This document shows, piece after piece, positions 17,895-26,417 of a DNA stretch of 64,000 nucleotides. The stretch is from Cauispirillum nitrogeniifigens (GTDB lineage: Bacteria; Pseudomonadota; Alphaproteobacteria; Rhodospirillales; Rhodospirillaceae): NCBI RefSeq assembly GCF_049800675.1, contig NZ_JBLOOT010000009.1, forward strand, positions 124,001 to 188,000, given 5' to 3'. Both the position numbers and the translations under genes were made by a program. The stretch's first letter is position 1. The number at the start of each line of letters is the position of its first letter. A model generated the notes under the pieces. It did not search any database. It saw nothing but the letters and a program-made list of their open reading frames with translations, and was not told where the DNA came from.

Positions 17895-19880
17895 TTACGC
17901 CGCGCTTTCGTGGCGGACGCGGTTGAGGAAGCGGTCGACGGCCGAGCTGAGGTCGCCGGCCTGGCCGAGGAGATCGTTGGCCTCGCTCAGGACCTTCTGC
18001 GCGGCGCTGCCGGTTTCGGTGGCGGCTTCGCTGACGGCGTCAATGGTCTGGGTGATTTCATGGGTGCCCAGCGCCGCCTGCTGGGCGTTGCGGGCGATTT
18101 CCTCGGTGGCGGCGCCCTGCTCCTCCACGGCCGCCGAGATGGCCGAGGAGATTTCGCTCATGCGGTCGATGACGCCGACGATGCCGCGAATGGCGTCGAC
18201 GGCCTCCTCGGTGGCGGTCTGGACGGCGGCGATCTGACGGCCGATGTCGTCGGTGGCGCGGCTGGTCTGGTTGGCGAGGTTCTTCACCTCCGACGCCACC
18301 ACGGCGAACCCCTTGCCGGCGTCGCCGGCCCGTGCCGCCTCAATGGTGGCGTTCAGGGCCAGCAGGTTGGTCTGCTCGGCCACGGCGGTGATCATCTGCA
18401 CCACCTCGCCGATGCGGGCGGTGGCCTCCAGCAGGCTGGTGACCTGGGTGTTGGCGGCATGGGCGCGGTCGACGGCCTGGCGGGCGATGTCGGCCGACTG
18501 GGCGACCTGGCTGGAAATCTCGCGGATGGACGCCGACAGTTCCTCGGTGGCGGCGGCGGCGATCTCGACGTTGGTGTTGGCCTGCAAGGTCGCCGACGCC
18601 ACCGTCGTGGCCTGGCGCGAGGTGTCCTGGGCGGTGGCGCTCATGGCCTCGGCGGCGGTCTGCATGTCGGTGGCCGAGCCCGAGATGGCGCCGACGACAC
18701 CGGCGACGCTCTTCTCCAGTTCGTCGGCCAGGGCCAGGATGGCCTGGCGGCGGCCCTGCTGCGCGGCGGCCTCGGCAGCGGCGCGTTCGGCCTCCAGGCG
18801 GTCCATCTCCAGGGCGTTGTCCTTGAACACCTGCACGGCGGCGGCCATTTCGCCGATTTCATCGCGGCGCTCGGTGGCCGGGATGGCGACGGCCTTGTCG
18901 CCGCCGGCGAGGCGGCGCATGGCCTCGGTCATGGCGATCACCGGGCCGGCGATGCCCTGGCCGATGACGAAGGCGGCGATGGCCCCGAGGATGACGCTGA
19001 GCACCGCCAGCGCCACCACCAGGGTCTTGGCCGAGCCCAACTGGGCGTCGGTGTCGCGCTGGATGCGGGCCTCCTCGGTGACCGCCATGTCCTTGGCGGC
19101 CACGCTGGCGGCGGCGATGATGGCGCCCTGCTTGGCCAGTTCGCCCTCGCGCGCCCACACCTCGCCGATGATGCCCGACAGGGCGTTCAGGCCGTCCTGA
19201 TAGATCTGGTAGTAGTCATGGGCGGTGTCGGCGTCGGTCAGCTCGGCGATGGCCTCGTCGACCAGGAACAGCTCCTCCCAGGCGCGGCTGAAGCTGTCCT
19301 CGGCGCGGGTGAGCAGGTAGTCGTTGACCGCCAGTTCGGCCTGGAGCATGTGCTGGACCAGCTTGCCGGCGGCCTCGGTGGCGGCGGCATCGCCGCGCGC
19401 GGCGGCATCGGCGCGGACCTCGGCGGCGGCCTCGACCAGGGCGGCGGCGGTGGGGTTGAGGGTGGCGGTGATCATCATCACCCGCTCCGACGCCAGGTTC
19501 AGGGCCGGGTCGAGGGCGGCGCCGTAGGCCTTCACCGCCGTGGCGATGGTATCGACGTGGGTGGCGATGGGCTGCCCCCGCGTCGCCGCCTGGAACTCCG
19601 CCAGCGTGGCCTCCAGCGCCTTGCGCCCGGCGGCCACGGCGGCCAGCCCGGCGTCATCGGGGGCGCGCAGCGTGTCGGCGACCTTGCGATCCAGGTCCTG
19701 GACCTGACGGTCGAACTGCACCGACGTCACCGCCAGACTGGCCGACCCCGCAAAGCTCTGGAAGCCGCGCGCGGTGTTGCCGAACACCAGCCACGAGGCC
19801 CCGGCCAGAACCACCAGCAACAGCAGGATGACGAGGAATCCGGCATACAGGCGGGTCTTGATGCGCAGTGCTGACAGCAT
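17895..19880 (-). CDS. methyl-accepting chemotaxis protein
   Basis: A 661-residue transmembrane chemoreceptor. TM1 is at about 13-33 (FLVILLLLVVLAGASWLVF). A helical periplasmic sensor of about 250 residues follows, then TM2 at about 286-310 and a HAMP domain to about 362. The long cytoplasmic coiled coil carries the conserved hairpin tip (EQTNLLALNATIEAARAG, then GFAVVASEVKNLA). The ligand is unknown. The tail (FLNRVRHESAA) lacks a CheR-binding pentapeptide. The start at 19880 places TM1 at the N-terminus; the 69 extra residues to 20087 are rejected. A small hairpin (ACACGGC/GCCGTGT, 19911-19935) lies in the leader. Confidence 0.95.
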   Translation of the reverse strand: MLSALRIKTRLYAGFLVILLLLVVLAGASWLVFGNTARGFQSFAGSASLAVTSVQFDRQVQDLDRKVADTLRAPDDAGLAAVAAGRKALEATLAEFQAATRGQPIATHVDTIATAVKAYGAALDPALNLASERVMMITATLNPTAAALVEAAAEVRADAAARGDAAATEAAGKLVQHMLQAELAVNDYLLTRAEDSFSRAWEELFLVDEAIAELTDADTAHDYYQIYQDGLNALSGIIGEVWAREGELAKQGAIIAAASVAAKDMAVTEEARIQRDTDAQLGSAKTLVVALAVLSVILGAIAAFVIGQGIAGPVIAMTEAMRRLAGGDKAVAIPATERRDEIGEMAAAVQVFKDNALEMDRLEAERAAAEAAAQQGRRQAILALADELEKSVAGVVGAISGSATDMQTAAEAMSATAQDTSRQATTVASATLQANTNVEIAAAATEELSASIREISSQVAQSADIARQAVDRAHAANTQVTSLLEATARIGEVVQMITAVAEQTNLLALNATIEAARAGDAGKGFAVVASEVKNLANQTSRATDDIGRQIAAVQTATEEAVDAIRGIVGVIDRMSEISSAISAAVEEQGAATEEIARNAQQAALGTHEITQTIDAVSEAATETGSAAQKVLSEANDLLGQAGDLSSAVDRFLNRVRHESAA

Positions 19881-20029
19881 GGTAGGCCCCCATCGCCGGT
19901 CGACGAAAGTACACGGCCAAATGACATAGCCGTGTCGGATCTGTGTCAGACAGTCTAGACCGTTTGGGAGGGTAGGCGCAAGAAAGGCAGGGACATTCGT
20001 GGGAGGGCGGTGGCAAAGGGCCGGAACGC

Positions 20030-21397
20030 CTAATACCCGTATTCCTCGAACACGCGGGTGATGTCGCCATTCCAGCGGCCATGCCACGCTTCCAGCAGGT
20101 CCTGGGCCGGCGTGCGGCCGGTTTCAGCGATCTCCTGGAGCGGCGCGAGGAAGCCGCTTTCGGTGTCGCCGGCGCAGGAGGTACGCCCCCGGCGCACCAG
20201 GCCGCCGCGGGCGATGGCCAGCACGTCCAGGGCGACGTCGCGCACGCTGCGGCCGGCGACCTTGGCCTGGAGAGCCTGGGTCGGGACATCGCGGTGCAGG
20301 GCGGCGCGGTCCTCGGGCGTCCAGTCCTTGACCAGATCGAGGGCGGCGTCCAGCGCGGCGTCGTCATAGAGCAGCCCGACCCAGAACGCCGGCAGGGCGC
20401 ACAGGCGGGCCCACGGGCCGCCGTCGGCGCCACGCATCTCCATGTAGCGCTTGATGCGCACGTCGGGGAAGGCGGTGGACATGTGGTCGGCCCAGTCGCC
20501 GATGGTCGGCGTCTCGCCCGGCAGGGCCGGCAGGCGGCCGTCCATGAAGTCGCGGAAGGACTGGCCGGCGGCGTCGATGTACTTGCCATCGCGGTACACA
20601 AAGTACATCGGCACGTCGAGCAGGTAGTCGGTCCAGCGCTCGAAGCCGAAGCCGTCCTCGAAGGCAAACTCCGGCAGGCCGGAGCGCTGGTTGTCGGTGT
20701 CCGTCCACACATGCGCCCGATAGCTCTGGAAGCCGTTGGGCTTGCCTTCCTTGAACGGGCTGTTGGCCCACAGGGCGGTGGCGACGGGCTGCAAGGCGGT
20801 GGCGGCGCGCATCTTGCGCACCATGTCGGACTCGGACGAGAAATCCAGATTCACCTGCACGGTACAGGTGCGCAGCATCATGTCCAGGCCCATGGTGCCG
20901 ACGCGCGGCATGTGGTCGCGCATGATGGCGTAGCGGCCCTTGGGCATCCAGCGGACGTCCTCGCGCTTGGCCGTCGGGTGGAAGCCCAGGCCGATGAGGC
21001 CGACGCCGAACTCCTCGGCCACTTCCTTGATCTGCTTGCGGTGCGTGGTGACCTCGACGCAGGTCTGGTGCAGCGTTTCCAGCGGCGCGCCCGACAGTTC
21101 GAGCTGCCCGCCCGGCTCCAGGGAGATGGAGGCGCCCTCGTCGCGGGTCATGGCGATGACGTTGCCGCCCTCCTCCACCGGCTGCCAGCCGAAGCGCTCC
21201 ATGCCCTTGAGGATGTCGCGGATGCCGCCCGGCTCGTCATAGGACAGGGTGGCGAGGCTGCCCATGCGATAGGCGAACTTCTCGTGCTCGGTGCCGATGC
21301 GCCAGTCCTCGCGCGGCTTGCAGCCCTCTTCCAGATAGGCCACCAGGGAGTCGCGGCCGGTGACGGGGGCCGCATTGGGCTTGGAGAAGGCGGACAT
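20030..21397 (-). CDS. gshA: glutamate-cysteine ligase, plant/alphaproteobacterial type
   Basis: A 455-residue class 3 (plant-type) glutamate-cysteine ligase, the first enzyme of glutathione synthesis. The size and motifs fit alphaproteobacterial GshA: RIGTEHEKFAYR near the N-terminus, then GASISLEPGGQLELSGAP for substrate binding, MPKGRYAIMRDHMP, and MRTCTVQVNLDFSSE-type strand (LRTCTVQVNLDFSSESDM). ATG 21397 has a CGGAG Shine-Dalgarno about eight bases upstream; an in-frame ATG at 21481 lies inside rsmE and is rejected. It starts 45 bases after the rsmE stop on the same strand, a conserved rsmE-gshA pairing. Confidence 0.95.
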   Translation of the reverse strand: MSAFSKPNAAPVTGRDSLVAYLEEGCKPREDWRIGTEHEKFAYRMGSLATLSYDEPGGIRDILKGMERFGWQPVEEGGNVIAMTRDEGASISLEPGGQLELSGAPLETLHQTCVEVTTHRKQIKEVAEEFGVGLIGLGFHPTAKREDVRWMPKGRYAIMRDHMPRVGTMGLDMMLRTCTVQVNLDFSSESDMVRKMRAATALQPVATALWANSPFKEGKPNGFQSYRAHVWTDTDNQRSGLPEFAFEDGFGFERWTDYLLDVPMYFVYRDGKYIDAAGQSFRDFMDGRLPALPGETPTIGDWADHMSTAFPDVRIKRYMEMRGADGGPWARLCALPAFWVGLLYDDAALDAALDLVKDWTPEDRAALHRDVPTQALQAKVAGRSVRDVALDVLAIARGGLVRRGRTSCAGDTESGFLAPLQEIAETGRTPAQDLLEAWHGRWNGDITRVFEEYGY

Positions 21398-21441
21398 GGA
21401 TGAGAACTCCGAGGACGGGAAAGACCTGGAACCACGCGCTC

Positions 21442-22200
21442 CTAGCTGCGGAAGCCCGGAGCGGCGGCCCAGTCGCCACACAGCGCCTGCCAGCAGGTCA
21501 GGGCGGCCAATGCCGCCGTTTCCGCGCGCAGGATGCGGGGACCCAGGCCCACAGCGGTAACAAAGGTCGTTTGCGCCAGTTGGTCAAGTTCCGATTTCGC
21601 GAAGCCCCCTTCGGGGCCGCACAGGATGGCCGCCGGCGCCCCCGGCGCGGCATCGGCCAGGACGCGGTGGATGGGCGCGCCGCCCCCGGTTTCGTCCATG
21701 ACGTACAGGCGCCGCGCCGGGTCCCAGCCTGCCAGGGCGGCCTCCAGGCTGGGCGCGGCCTCGCGCACCTCGGGGATGGTCAGGCGCTCGCACTGCTCGG
21801 CGGCCTCGATGGCGGTGGCGGTCAGGCGCTCGGCGTTGACGCGGGCGGCGTTGGTGTGGCGGGTCATCACCGGCCACAATACCCGCGCACCCAACTCGGT
21901 GGCCTTTTCGACCACGAAGTCGGTGGTCTGCTTCTTCAGCGGCGCGAACAGCAGCCACACGTCGGGCTCCTCCCCCTGCGGGCGGCGGCGGGCACCGACG
22001 CGCAGGGCGGCCTCCTTGCGGGTGATCAGCAACAGGTCGGCCAGCCATTCGCCGTCGCGGCCATTGAACAGCGCCACCGATTCGCCGGGGCGGGCACGCA
22101 TCACGGTGTTGAGGTAGTGCACCTGCGGGGCCGGCAGTTCCACGCCCGCTCCGGCGTGCAGGGGGGCATCGACGAACAGGCGTATGCGAGGGCGCTGCAT
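21442..22200 (-). CDS. rsmE: 16S rRNA m3U1498 methyltransferase RsmE
   Basis: A 252-residue SPOUT-class RNA methyltransferase that N3-methylates U1498 of 16S rRNA. The N-terminal PUA-like domain contains the LNTVMRARPGESVALFNG strand. The C-terminal SPOUT knot carries the signatures LCGPEGGFAKSELD and VGLGPRILRAETAALAAL. Start 22200 (MQRPRIRLFVD) is the only sensible start; a much longer open frame to 23211 is antisense to ubiA. The gene is divergent from ubiA with a 51-bp shared intergenic region. Confidence 0.95.
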   Translation of the reverse strand: MQRPRIRLFVDAPLHAGAGVELPAPQVHYLNTVMRARPGESVALFNGRDGEWLADLLLITRKEAALRVGARRRPQGEEPDVWLLFAPLKKQTTDFVVEKATELGARVLWPVMTRHTNAARVNAERLTATAIEAAEQCERLTIPEVREAAPSLEAALAGWDPARRLYVMDETGGGAPIHRVLADAAPGAPAAILCGPEGGFAKSELDQLAQTTFVTAVGLGPRILRAETAALAALTCWQALCGDWAAAPGFRS

Positions 22201-22215
22201 GAAGGCGTTGTCCGC

Positions 22216-22244
22216 TTGAGTCGGGTTGTCGCTCGGCGTATCTA
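22216..22244 (+). promoter_or_regulatory. candidate promoter of ubiA giving a nearly leaderless mRNA
   Basis: TTGAGT (22216-22221) and TATCTA (22239-22244) are 17 bp apart. A start site six to seven bases after the -10 would fall at 22251-22252, the A of the ubiA ATG. No Shine-Dalgarno is visible before that ATG. Confidence 0.4.
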
Positions 22245-22251
22245 TACCCCC

Positions 22252-23181
22252 ATGAACACCCCGAGGCCAATGATCGGCGACATGCCCGCCGACGGATGGA
22301 TCGACCGCCTCGCACCGGCCGCCGCCCGTCCCTACCTGAAGCTGATGCGGCTGGACCGGCCCATCGGCTCGTGGCTGCTGCTGTTCCCCTGCTGGTGGTC
22401 CATCGCCCTGGCGGCCGAGCCGAACACCTGGCCCGACCTGTGGCTGATGGCCCTGTTCGGCATCGGCGCGGTGGTCATGCGTGGTGCCGGCTGCACCATC
22501 AACGACATCCTCGACCGCGACATCGACGGCAAGGTGGCGCGCACCGCCGGCCGGCCCATCGCCTCCGGCGCGGTCAGCCTGCGCCAGGCCATCGCCTTCC
22601 TCGGCCTCCAGTTGCTGATCGGCCTGTTGGTGCTGGTCCAGCTCAACCACTTCAGCATCATGCTGGGGGTGGCATCGCTGCTGCTGGTGTTCGTCTACCC
22701 GCTGATGAAGCGCGTCACCTACTGGCCGCAGGCGTGGCTGGGGCTGACCTTCAACTGGGGGGCCCTGCTCGGCTGGGCGGCGGTGCGCGGCGATCTGGAC
22801 TGGGCGCCGGTGGCGCTGTACGTCGGCGGCCTGTTCTGGACGCTGGGCTACGACACCATCTACGCCCACCAGGACAAGGACGACGACGTGCTGATCGGCG
22901 TCAAGTCCTCGGCCCTGGCGCTGGGCCGGCACACCCGGCCGTTCCTGTTCGCCACCTATGGCATGACCATCGCCCTGGCCGCCGGCGCCGGCGTGCTGGC
23001 GGGAGTGTCGTGGGTGTTCTGGCCGGTGCTGGCGACGGCCGCCCTGCACCTGGTATGGCAGGCCGCCGACGTCGACATCGACGACGGCGCCGACTGCCTC
23101 GCCAAGTTCCGCTCCAACCGGCTGTTCGGCTGGCTGCTGCTGGCCGCCATCATCGCCGGTGGAGCCTTTGGACATGGTTGA
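22252..23181 (+). CDS. ubiA: 4-hydroxybenzoate polyprenyltransferase UbiA
   Basis: A 309-residue integral membrane prenyltransferase that attaches the polyprenyl tail to 4-hydroxybenzoate in ubiquinone synthesis. The first Asp-rich motif (NDILDRDIDGKVARTAGRP) and second (DTIYAHQDKDDD) that bind Mg-pyrophosphate are intact. Eight to nine hydrophobic helices follow, beginning GSWLLLFPCWWSIALA. Starts at 22252, 22270 or 22282 are possible; none has a good Shine-Dalgarno, which fits a leaderless transcript. The downstream methyltransferase gene overlaps its last eight bases. Confidence 0.95.
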   Translation: MNTPRPMIGDMPADGWIDRLAPAAARPYLKLMRLDRPIGSWLLLFPCWWSIALAAEPNTWPDLWLMALFGIGAVVMRGAGCTINDILDRDIDGKVARTAGRPIASGAVSLRQAIAFLGLQLLIGLLVLVQLNHFSIMLGVASLLLVFVYPLMKRVTYWPQAWLGLTFNWGALLGWAAVRGDLDWAPVALYVGGLFWTLGYDTIYAHQDKDDDVLIGVKSSALALGRHTRPFLFATYGMTIALAAGAGVLAGVSWVFWPVLATAALHLVWQAADVDIDDGADCLAKFRSNRLFGWLLLAAIIAGGAFGHG

Positions 23182-23824
23182 CGACCGCGCCGCCTTCATC
23201 CGCGCGCACACCGCCCTGGAGCCGCCGGCCCTGGTGCCCGAGATCGCCCTGCACCTGGCGACCGAAGTGACGCCCCTGTGGGAGGCGACCGAGGAGTTCC
23301 TGGAAAAGAACGGCGTGCCGCCGCCCTACTGGGCCTTCGCCTGGGCTGGCGGGCAGGCGCTGGCGCGCTGGATCCTGGACACCCCCGAGTGCGTCGCCGG
23401 CAAGCGCGTGCTGGCCTTCGCCGCCGGCGGAGGGGTCGATGCCATCGCCTGCGCCAAGTCCGGCGCCGCCCAGGTGTGGGCCAACGAGATCGACGCCTTC
23501 GCCTTGACCGCCATGGCCCTGAACGCCGCCCACAACGGCGTCGCCCTGACGCCGGTGCCCGACGACCTTGTCGGCACGGTGGACCCGGCGTGGGACGTGG
23601 TGATCGCCGGCGACGTCTGCTACGAAAAGCCCATGGCCGGGCGCGTCATGGCGTGGCTGCGCGACCTTGCCGCCCAGGGGCGCACGGTGCTGCTGGCCGA
23701 TCCGGGGCGCAACTACTTCGCCGCCGAGGGCATGGAGCACCTGGCCTCCTACGACGTGCCCACCACCCACGACCTGGAGGGCTGCCTCAACCGCCGCGCC
23801 GGGGTATACCGGGTGCTGGGGTAG
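23174..23824 (+). CDS. class I methyltransferase, ETF-beta lysine methyltransferase-like
   Basis: A 216-residue class I methyltransferase. The segment PPPYWAFAWAGGQALARW before motif I (VLAFAAGGGVDAIACAKSG), then VWANEIDAFALTAMALNAA and DVVIAGDVCYEKPMA, match the METTL20 group. In mammals that group trimethylates lysines of electron transfer flavoprotein beta, and an Agrobacterium homologue has the same activity. The assignment is from motif resemblance. ATG 23174 has GGAG nine bases upstream and overlaps ubiA by eight bases, implying coupled translation. Confidence 0.75.
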   Translation: MVDDRAAFIRAHTALEPPALVPEIALHLATEVTPLWEATEEFLEKNGVPPPYWAFAWAGGQALARWILDTPECVAGKRVLAFAAGGGVDAIACAKSGAAQVWANEIDAFALTAMALNAAHNGVALTPVPDDLVGTVDPAWDVVIAGDVCYEKPMAGRVMAWLRDLAAQGRTVLLADPGRNYFAAEGMEHLASYDVPTTHDLEGCLNRRAGVYRVLG

Positions 23825-23885
23825 CAGCGCCGGGGCAGCGCCCCCATATCGCCGCTGGAAAAACTCAACGACAGGGAGAGTCTCA

Positions 23886-24635
23886 ATGGACATCGGTCGG
23901 CTTCTTCAGGGGGTTCTGGGGTCGGATGCCGGGGCATCCCTGCAACGGGAAGTCGCCCGCATGACCGGCGGCGGCGGCGGCAAGAATGGCGGCGGCAAGA
24001 GCGGCGGAAACGGTGCCGGCGGCCTGCTCGGCGGGGCCGCGGCCGGCGGGCTTCTGGCCATGGTGCTGGGCAGCAAGAAGGGCCGCAAGATGGGCGGCAA
24101 GGCGCTGAAGTACGGCGGCGCCGCCCTGCTCGCCGGCCTCGCCTACAAGGCGTGGAGCGACTACAAGGCCAACAAGGCGCCGCAGCACGACTCCGTCGCC
24201 GACCTGCCGCCAGCCCCCGCCCGCAGCGGCTTCGCCCTGGAGGAGGAGGTCGACACGCGCGGCAGCGACTTCCGGCTGGCCGTCGTCCGCGCCATGATCG
24301 CCGCCGCCAAGTCCGACGGCCATGTCGATGCGCAGGAACAGGCCCGCATCACCGCCGCCATCCAGGACAACGGCCTCAGCGCCGAGGAAAAGGGCTTCCT
24401 GATCGACGCCTTCACCGGCGCCGCCGATCCGGTGGCCATCGCCGCCCTGGCCCGGACCGAGGAACAGGCCGCCGAACTCTACGTCGCCTCGCGCCTGGCC
24501 ATTGACCCCGACGAGGAAGCCGAACGCCGCTACCTCGACCGCCTGGCCGGCGCCCTGCGCCTGCCCGACGCCCTGGTCGCCCACCTGGACACCAAGGTCG
24601 AGGACGCGCGGCGGCAGCTTGCCGACGAAAGCTAG
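23886..24635 (+). CDS. DUF533 (TerB-like) protein
   Basis: A 249-residue protein starting MDIGRLLQGVLGSDAG. It has a glycine-rich low-complexity segment (about 30-55), one hydrophobic glycine-rich stretch (GLLGGAAAGGLLAMVLG), a second (ALKYGGAALLAGLAYKAW), and a C-terminal TerB-like helical domain. The TerB metal-type residues are in RAMIAAAKSDGHVDAQEQARI. DUF533 proteins are inner-membrane-associated and uncharacterised. The Shine-Dalgarno AGGGAGAG precedes the ATG. The stop codon overlaps the convergent stop of the beta-barrel gene by four bases. Confidence 0.85.
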   Translation: MDIGRLLQGVLGSDAGASLQREVARMTGGGGGKNGGGKSGGNGAGGLLGGAAAGGLLAMVLGSKKGRKMGGKALKYGGAALLAGLAYKAWSDYKANKAPQHDSVADLPPAPARSGFALEEEVDTRGSDFRLAVVRAMIAAAKSDGHVDAQEQARITAAIQDNGLSAEEKGFLIDAFTGAADPVAIAALARTEEQAAELYVASRLAIDPDEEAERRYLDRLAGALRLPDALVAHLDTKVEDARRQLADES

Positions 24636-26275
24636 AACCGCAGCCGCAGCCCGGCGCGGGCGTCGTAGGCGGGTTTTTCCGCCCCCAGACCGCCGGCGCC
24701 GCCCTCCAGGGAGAGCGCCGGCAGCCCGTCGCCGGTGATGTCCAGGCCCAGGCGCAGCCGCCCGCGCACCGCCTCCGGCCCCTCGTCGGCGGTCCCGGCC
24801 GTCAGGGGCGTCTGGCCGGTGAGCACGGCGTTGGCGCTCGCCCACGGGCGGAAGGAGCCATCAAGGCGCGGCGACAGTGCCGCCAGATCGCCGCCATAAG
24901 CCACTTCCCCGCCGACCTGAAGCTGAACCGAGTCGAGGCTGAAGGCCGGCGTGTCGCGGCCCAGGGTATCGGTGAAGGCGTCGCGGGTCTGGCGGAACCA
25001 GGTGGTTTCGGCCCAGCCGCCCCAGTTCCAGGCCCCGCTGCCCGTCCCATACCCCAGCCCGGCGACGGCGCCCCAGCGCCGCCCGCCGAAGCGGCCCGCG
25101 CCGTCGTCCCACCACGACCGCACGTCGCTTTCAAACTGGCTGAAGGTGCCCAGGACATGGGCCGACAGGCCATCGCCCAGGGTCAGGCTGACAAACGGGC
25201 CGACGGTGGCGCCGTGGCCGCCGGCGCCCCGGCCTCCCTCCTCCATGCCGGCGAATTCCCAGGTGGAGGCGATGCCCAGCGTGATCCGCTCGCCCACCGG
25301 CCGCGAGCCGACGACGCTGAAAGTCGCCAGGTCGCCGCCGTAGCCGACGTCCTGCCAGTCGCTGTCCCGCCATGTCCCGCCAGCCACCAGGCTGACGCCG
25401 GTGCCGCCCAGCAGGCCGATGTCGGGCAGGCTGTCGTCCATGACGCCGTTGGCGGTCTCGGTCATGGCTTGGGCCAGCAGCACGGGATCGTCTTCCTCAG
25501 GCACGGTGCCCGGCCCGGACAGCAGGCGGCGCGGCCCTTCGGCCCGCAGCACGGCGCGCGAGGACGGCCACCACGGCAGGTCGGCGCGCGTCTCCAGGGC
25601 GCCGAGGATGCGGCTGCGCAGGTCGGGACCAAGGTGCCCGGCGGCGACGGCGGCCTCCACCGTCAACCGATAGAGCGCCCGCACCGCCGCCCGCTGGTTT
25701 TCCCGCGTGGCGGCTGCGGCCGGCGCGTTGAGGAGGTGGCGCTCCAACTCGACCGGGGGCACGCGGTCGTCGTCCGACCGCGCCAGGGTCGCCGCCACCA
25801 CCGTGCGCAGCGCCCGTTCGCAGGCCGGGTCATCCCCGCATTCGGCGGCGGCCCACTGGCGGGCGAAGCCGGGGTCGAGCCCCAGCCGCTTGCCGCCGCC
25901 CAGAGCCAGCCGCCCGCGCGCCGTCAACCCCTGGGCATCGACCAGCCCCGGCGCCGGCTCGGCGGTGAAGTAGGCGGCGGGATCAAGAGCGGGAAAGGGC
26001 TCCACCGACGGGGCGTCCCGAGCGTCCCAGGTGCCCGTGGGGGCACGGTCGAGGTGGCTGCGCACGGCGGCGACGTGGTCGGCCATGGACCGGCGGCCGG
26101 TCCAGCCCATCGCCGCGTCGGCGCTGTCGGCCAGGGGCGTGCGAGCGGCTTCCCCGGTGGAGGCGGCCGCCGGCAGGCTGGCCCCCAAAAGCCCCGCGAC
26201 AGCCATCGCGGCAATCACCAGACCGGCAGAGCGCGTGCTCCGGCGGGCGGCCCGGCGCGTCGGGTGCGGCGTCAT
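24632..26275 (-). CDS. outer-membrane beta-barrel (autotransporter-type) protein of unknown function
   Basis: A 547-residue exported protein. A signal peptide (SAGLVIAAMAVAGLLGASLPAAAS) is followed by a mostly helical region of about 230 residues containing one cysteine pair (AECGDDPACERA). The C-terminal 270 residues alternate aromatic/hydrophobic and polar residues in glycine-rich strands (GGDLATFSVVGSR, GAWNWGGWAETTWFRQ, VQLQVGGEVAYGGDL). The protein ends RAGLRLRF, with the terminal Phe recognised by the BAM machinery. This is the architecture of autotransporter barrels, but the N-terminal region is helical rather than a beta-helix passenger. Function unknown. The 142-bp upstream gap to moeB holds its promoter; no clear site was seen. 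Confidence 0.7.
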   Translation of the reverse strand: MTPHPTRRAARRSTRSAGLVIAAMAVAGLLGASLPAAASTGEAARTPLADSADAAMGWTGRRSMADHVAAVRSHLDRAPTGTWDARDAPSVEPFPALDPAAYFTAEPAPGLVDAQGLTARGRLALGGGKRLGLDPGFARQWAAAECGDDPACERALRTVVAATLARSDDDRVPPVELERHLLNAPAAAATRENQRAAVRALYRLTVEAAVAAGHLGPDLRSRILGALETRADLPWWPSSRAVLRAEGPRRLLSGPGTVPEEDDPVLLAQAMTETANGVMDDSLPDIGLLGGTGVSLVAGGTWRDSDWQDVGYGGDLATFSVVGSRPVGERITLGIASTWEFAGMEEGGRGAGGHGATVGPFVSLTLGDGLSAHVLGTFSQFESDVRSWWDDGAGRFGGRRWGAVAGLGYGTGSGAWNWGGWAETTWFRQTRDAFTDTLGRDTPAFSLDSVQLQVGGEVAYGGDLAALSPRLDGSFRPWASANAVLTGQTPLTAGTADEGPEAVRGRLRLGLDITGDGLPALSLEGGAGGLGAEKPAYDARAGLRLRF

Positions 26276-26417
26276 GTCCGTCCCTCGCGGTTGTTTTCCA
26301 GCGTCTGTCGAGGCGGAAATCCTACCCCGCGAAGGGTAAACACGGCGTCACGGCCGGCGGTGCGAAAGCAGTAGTCTTAAGCTGCTCGGAGAGGCCGGAC
26401 ACCGCCATCAGGCGCAG

